NCBI GenBank assembly: GCA_030834835.1
Contig: JAUQXD010001122.1
Span: 1 to 8,299 of the forward strand
DNA: 8,299 nucleotides
Direction of reading: 5' to 3'
From: Thermoflexales bacterium
GTDB taxonomy: Bacteria > Chloroflexota > Anaerolineae > Fen-1058
In this document: in pieces, positions 5,681 through 8,299 of the stretch
Layout of the letters: the number at the start of each line of letters is the position of its first letter
Numbering within the stretch: position 1 is the first letter of the stretch
Notes under the pieces: generated by a model
Told to the model about the DNA's origin: nothing
What the model saw: only the letters and a program-made list of their open reading frames with translations
Database searches by the model: none
Position numbers and translations under genes: made by a program

Positions 5681-7369
5681 GTGCGCGATCGAATCGCCGA
5701 ATTGATCAAAACTGCTGTCACTGCGGCGCAGGCGGCCAACGCCCTGCCCGGTTTTCCCGTGCCCCCGATCGAGTTGGCGCGTCCCAAAGTGGCCGCCCAT
5801 GGCGACTACAGCAGCAACATCGGCATGGCCGTGGCGAAAGCGGCCAAACTCCCGCCGCTGAAGATCGCGGAAACGATCGTGGCGCATCTACCCGCCGCCG
5901 AATTTGTCGGCAAGGTTGATGTGGCCGCGCCCGGCTACATTAACGTCACACTGTCGGAAACGTGGCTGGCGAATCAAGTTGGCGCGATTGTGCAGGCCGG
6001 GCCGGCGTGGGCCAACTTATCGATCGGGCAGAGTCTGGACGTTCAAGTGGAGCATGGTTCTGCCAACCCGACCGGCCCACTTACGATCGGCTCAGGCCGC
6101 AACGTCGTCATCGGTGACACGCTGGCGAATCTGTTTGAAGCGTGCGGCTATCAAGTCCATCGCGAGTACTACGTCAACGATGTGGGATCGAAGGTGCGCA
6201 AGTTCGGCGCGACGTTGTACGCGCGTTACGCGCAGGCGCTGGGTCTGGACGAACTCCTGCCGTCTGAATTTTACCCCGGCGATTTCCTCATCGAGATGGG
6301 CAAAGACTTCGCGCGCGAGTTTGGCGACAAGTATGTAAACGTGCCGCGGGATGAGGCGCTGCAAACGCTGGGCGAGATCGGCACGCAGCGCGTGCTGGAG
6401 CATGTCAAGCAGACGTGCGAGAAGTTGAACATCCACTATCACAACTGGTATTCCGAGCGCAGCCTGTACGACAGCGGCCTGTTTGCCAGAGTCTACAAAA
6501 TGCTCGAAGAAAAAGGCATGTTGGTAGAGAAGGACGGCGCGATCTGGTTTGCGTCGCCGGAGCTGGGTGAAGACAATGACGCCGTCATCATCCGATCTGC
6601 GCAGATCATTCCCAATCCCGAAGATCGACCGACGTACTTTGCCTCCGACATCGCCTACGTGTGGGATAAACTTGTGCTGCGCGGCTTCGATAAAGCGGTC
6701 TACGTCTGGGGCGCGGATCATCACGGCGACAAGCCGCGCGTGCTGGCCGCCGCCAAAGCACTGGGACTTGATCCGAAGCGTGTGGGCATCTTGCTGTATC
6801 AACTTGTGACAGTCATGAAAGACGGCGTGGAGCAGCGCGGATCGAAGAGCGCGGGCAATGCCGTCGCCCTGCACGACGTGATCGAGGATGTGGGCGCGGA
6901 CGCCGTGCGCTTTATGCTGCTGACGCGCACCATCGATAGCAAGCTGCTGTTTGATCTCACGCTGGCGAAGGAACACTCGGATAAGAACCCGGTGTACTAC
7001 GTGCAGTACGCGCACGCGCGAATCGCCAGCATTCTGCGCTTGGCCGCTGAACGGCTGGCGAGTGTAACGCTGCCATCCGAGCCTGATTTGCAGTTGCTGA
7101 CGCATCCGGCCGAGTTCGCGTTGATCCGCAAGATGCTGGAACTGCCCGTCGTCATCGATCAGGCCGTGCGTGATCTGGCGCCGCATCATCTGACGTATTA
7201 CGCGCAGGATTTAGGCTCCGCCTTCAGCCAGTTTTATCGCGATTGCAAAGTCGTCGATGCGGACGCGCCCGCCCTCAGCGCCGCCCGACTGCAACTGTGC
7301 TATGCAGCCAAGATCACTCTGGCGCGGACGCTGGCGCTGATGGGGATGAGTGCGCCGGAGGCGATGTAG
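5681..7369 (+). CDS. argS: Arginyl-tRNA synthetase
   Basis: The 562-residue protein is a full-length class I arginyl-tRNA synthetase, charging tRNA-Arg with arginine in the cytoplasm. Order: N-terminal additional domain (about 1-90, with HGDYSSNIGMAVAK at 40-53 and PGYINVTL at 84-91), catalytic core with HGSANPTGPLTIGSGR (125-140), GYQVHREYYVNDVGSKVRKF (156-175), TYFASDIAYVWDK (318-330) and VWGADHHGD (342-350), a KMSKS-equivalent RGSKSAGN (386-393), then NPVYYVQYAHARI (436-448) and the C-terminal DALR anticodon-binding domain ending SAPEAM. The HIGH motif reads TIGS (135-138) in place of the usual HxGH, which is unusual. The start is GTG 5681 because an in-frame TGA lies directly upstream; its ribosome binding site GAGGTGA is 15 bases away, better placed for the leader ATG at 5669. 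The stop is 2 bases before a heptad array. Confidence 0.95.
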   Translation: MRDRIAELIKTAVTAAQAANALPGFPVPPIELARPKVAAHGDYSSNIGMAVAKAAKLPPLKIAETIVAHLPAAEFVGKVDVAAPGYINVTLSETWLANQVGAIVQAGPAWANLSIGQSLDVQVEHGSANPTGPLTIGSGRNVVIGDTLANLFEACGYQVHREYYVNDVGSKVRKFGATLYARYAQALGLDELLPSEFYPGDFLIEMGKDFAREFGDKYVNVPRDEALQTLGEIGTQRVLEHVKQTCEKLNIHYHNWYSERSLYDSGLFARVYKMLEEKGMLVEKDGAIWFASPELGEDNDAVIIRSAQIIPNPEDRPTYFASDIAYVWDKLVLRGFDKAVYVWGADHHGDKPRVLAAAKALGLDPKRVGILLYQLVTVMKDGVEQRGSKSAGNAVALHDVIEDVGADAVRFMLLTRTIDSKLLFDLTLAKEHSDKNPVYYVQYAHARIASILRLAAERLASVTLPSEPDLQLLTHPAEFALIRKMLELPVVIDQAVRDLAPHHLTYYAQDLGSAFSQFYRDCKVVDADAPALSAARLQLCYAAKITLARTLALMGMSAPEAM

Positions 7370-7371
7370 AA

Positions 7372-7441
7372 GTTGGAAGTTAGAGGTTGGAGGTTGGAGG
7401 TTGGAAGTTGGAGGTTGGAGGTTGGAAGTTAGAGGTTGGAG
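7372..7441 (+). repeat. Left heptad array, ten in-phase GTTGGAG-type units
   Basis: Ten consecutive 7-base units run without a phase break from 7372 to 7441. Six are GTTGGAG or its GTTAGAG variant at regular positions and the rest are mostly GTTGGAA; GTTAGAG occurs as units two and nine. The array begins two bases after the argS stop. The final unit plus the following GGG forms GGAGGGG, the ribosome binding site of the next gene. All units are purine-rich on this strand and most carry a GGAG core. Confidence 0.95.
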
Positions 7442-7447
7442 GGGCTT

Positions 7448-7807
7448 ATGCCGATTAAGAGTTATCGCGACCTTGAGGCCTATCAACGAGCAAGAAATCT
7501 GATTGTGCCCATTCACGAACTGATTGAAAGGCTGCCCTCCACCGAGAAATTTGGGTTATGCGATCAGATGCGACGTGCCAGCAAGTCCGTCGTTGACAAC
7601 ATTGTTGAAGGCTACAGTCACAAAGATACACCGGTCAAAATGAAATCTTTCTGGCGCATCTCGATGGGTTCGGCCAATGAGATGGTCGAACATCTCGAAC
7701 AAACGGCCTTGCTCAAGTATGCACCAGCAGAATCAGTTCAGCCCATGATTGACGAATACACTATCGTCGCTAAGCAGCTCAACAAACTCATTCACAATTG
7801 GCGTTAG
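7448..7807 (+). CDS. Four-helix-bundle protein (S23 / 23S rRNA intervening-sequence family)
   Basis: The 119-residue product has the family signature: [15 protein letters not shown] (4-18), [16 protein letters not shown] (29-44), [11 protein letters not shown] (46-56) and [16 protein letters not shown] (71-86), giving four predicted helices of roughly 20-25 residues. The family was first noticed as ORFs inside 23S rRNA intervening sequences, but many copies, like this one, stand alone; the DGR accessory protein Avd shares the fold. Biochemical role unknown; the basic surface suggests nucleic-acid binding. I chose ATG 7448 because it matches the family's usual N-terminus and has GGAGG five bases upstream; an in-frame TTG at 7436 lies within the repeat. 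Hand count gives about 48% GC (143/300 over 7501-7800), against about 63% in sampled argS lines, which hints at foreign origin. It sits between argS and dcd, bracketed by inverted heptad arrays. Confidence 0.9.
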   Translation: MPIKSYRDLEAYQRARNLIVPIHELIERLPSTEKFGLCDQMRRASKSVVDNIVEGYSHKDTPVKMKSFWRISMGSANEMVEHLEQTALLKYAPAESVQPMIDEYTIVAKQLNKLIHNWR

Positions 7808-7827
7808 ATTCGGGCCAAGAGATCTCA

Positions 7828-7862
7828 CTCCAACTTCCAATCTCCAACATCCAACTTCCAAA
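7828..7862 (-). repeat. Right heptad array, five GTTGGAG-type units in reverse orientation
   Basis: Five 7-base units run from 7828 to 7862. On the minus strand they read as GTTGGAG, ATTGGAA, GTTGGAG, GTTGGAT and TTTGGAA, the same family as the left array. CTCCAACTTCCAA at 7828-7840 is an exact 13-base reverse complement of 7401-7413. The array ends just before the dcd ribosome binding site (AAGGGAG, partly overlapping at 7861-7867). Confidence 0.9.
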
Positions 7863-7872
7863 GGGAGACCCA

Positions 7873-8299
7873 ATGACTATCCAACCCGACCACTGGATTC
7901 GCAAGATGGCGACCGAGCATGGCATGATCGAACCGTTCGTCGAGAAGCAGGTCAGCAATCATGTGATCTCGTACGGCGTGTCGTCGTATGGCTACGACAT
8001 CCGCGTCGCCGACGAGTTCAAGATTTTCACCAACGTTTTCAGCGCCGTCGTCGATCCCAAACACTTCGACCCGAAGTCGATGGTGGACTTCAAAGGCAAC
8101 GTGTGCATCATCCCGCCGAACTCCTTCGTACTGGCACGGACGATCGAGTATTTTCGCATCCCGCGCAACGTGCTGACGATCTGTCTGGGCAAATCGACTT
8201 ACGCACGCTGCGGCCTCATCGTCAACGTGACGCCCTTCGAGCCGGAATGGGAGGGCTACGTGACGCTGGAAATCAGCAATACCACGCCCCTGCCCGCCA
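7873..8299 (+). CDS. dcd: dCTP deaminase, C-terminus cut by the right edge
   Basis: The visible 142 codons of about 180-190 encode dCTP deaminase, a soluble homotrimeric enzyme that converts dCTP to dUTP for thymidylate synthesis. Signatures: [16 protein letters not shown] (7-22), SSYGYDIRV (37-45), the active-site block [20 protein letters not shown] (106-125; S108 and R112) and [17 protein letters not shown] (126-142) with the catalytic Glu E133. These match the standard bacterial enzyme. Whether it is the bifunctional deaminase/dUTPase form cannot be judged from this fragment. The ATG is preceded by AAGGGAG (7861-7867). No terminator is seen between argS and this gene, so argS, the four-helix-bundle gene and dcd may be cotranscribed. 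Confidence 0.95.
   Translation, partial: MTIQPDHWIRKMATEHGMIEPFVEKQVSNHVISYGVSSYGYDIRVADEFKIFTNVFSAVVDPKHFDPKSMVDFKGNVCIIPPNSFVLARTIEYFRIPRNVLTICLGKSTYARCGLIVNVTPFEPEWEGYVTLEISNTTPLPA

Noticed and set aside
6092..7189. 365-codon open frame antisense to argS
   Set aside because: It mirrors the strongly supported argS codons. Its translation is rich in His, Gln and Arg with no recognisable domain, as expected for a shadow frame in GC-rich DNA.
7448..7807. Diversity-generating retroelement accessory gene (avd)
   Set aside because: The fold is shared, but no reverse transcriptase, template repeat or variable repeat is present in the window.
7448..7807. Intervening sequence within a 23S rRNA gene
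   Set aside because: The neighbours are argS and dcd; there is no rRNA sequence on either side.
7372..7862. CRISPR array
   Set aside because: Units are 7 bases, contiguous and without spacers; there are no cas genes.

Overview
The window looks like chromosomal DNA from a high-GC, probably environmental bacterium. Several traits suggest Chloroflexota (Anaerolineae-like): a membrane-anchored protein with a Thr/Pro linker and DUF4352-like domains, GPH and MFS transporters, a stand-alone four-helix-bundle (S23/IVS-type) gene, and intergenic spaces full of short heptad and palindromic repeats. The taxonomic call is an inference from style, not from a marker-gene comparison.

Left half (1-4880), all on the minus strand. 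In the direction of transcription it carries a sphingosine-1-phosphate-lyase-like PLP enzyme (3444-4880), a GPH-family sugar:cation symporter (1923-3365), a membrane-anchored protein with two tandem DUF4352-like domains (687-1874), and an MFS permease running off the left edge (1-484). TGnTATAAT extended -10 boxes precede the PLP enzyme and the DUF4352 gene. The PLP enzyme and the symporter are separated by a 78-base gap holding a palindrome built of 10-base units, and may be cotranscribed. The space between the DUF4352 gene and the MFS gene is packed with three inverted repeats.

Right half (4881-8299), plus strand. A divergent intergenic region leads into a small NTF2-fold protein resembling the CaMKII association domain (5034-5435). 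Next come a ~110-base palindromic repeat element, a promoter-like sequence, a GC-rich hairpin, a three-codon mini-ORF abutting the GTG start, and argS (5681-7369). ArgS has an atypical HIGH motif (TIGS). A four-helix-bundle gene (7448-7807) follows and then dcd (dCTP deaminase, 7873 to the right edge).

The most striking structure is the argS-dcd junction. The four-helix-bundle gene has lower GC than argS. It is bracketed by two arrays of the same 7-base repeat (GTTGGAG family) in opposite orientation: ten units on the left starting two bases after the argS stop, and five on the right ending ten bases before dcd. The last left-hand unit supplies the Shine-Dalgarno sequence of the four-helix-bundle gene, and the right array is complementary to it. 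This looks like a discrete repeat-flanked cassette inserted in a housekeeping gene string. It is the best candidate here for an undescribed mobile or regulatory element.
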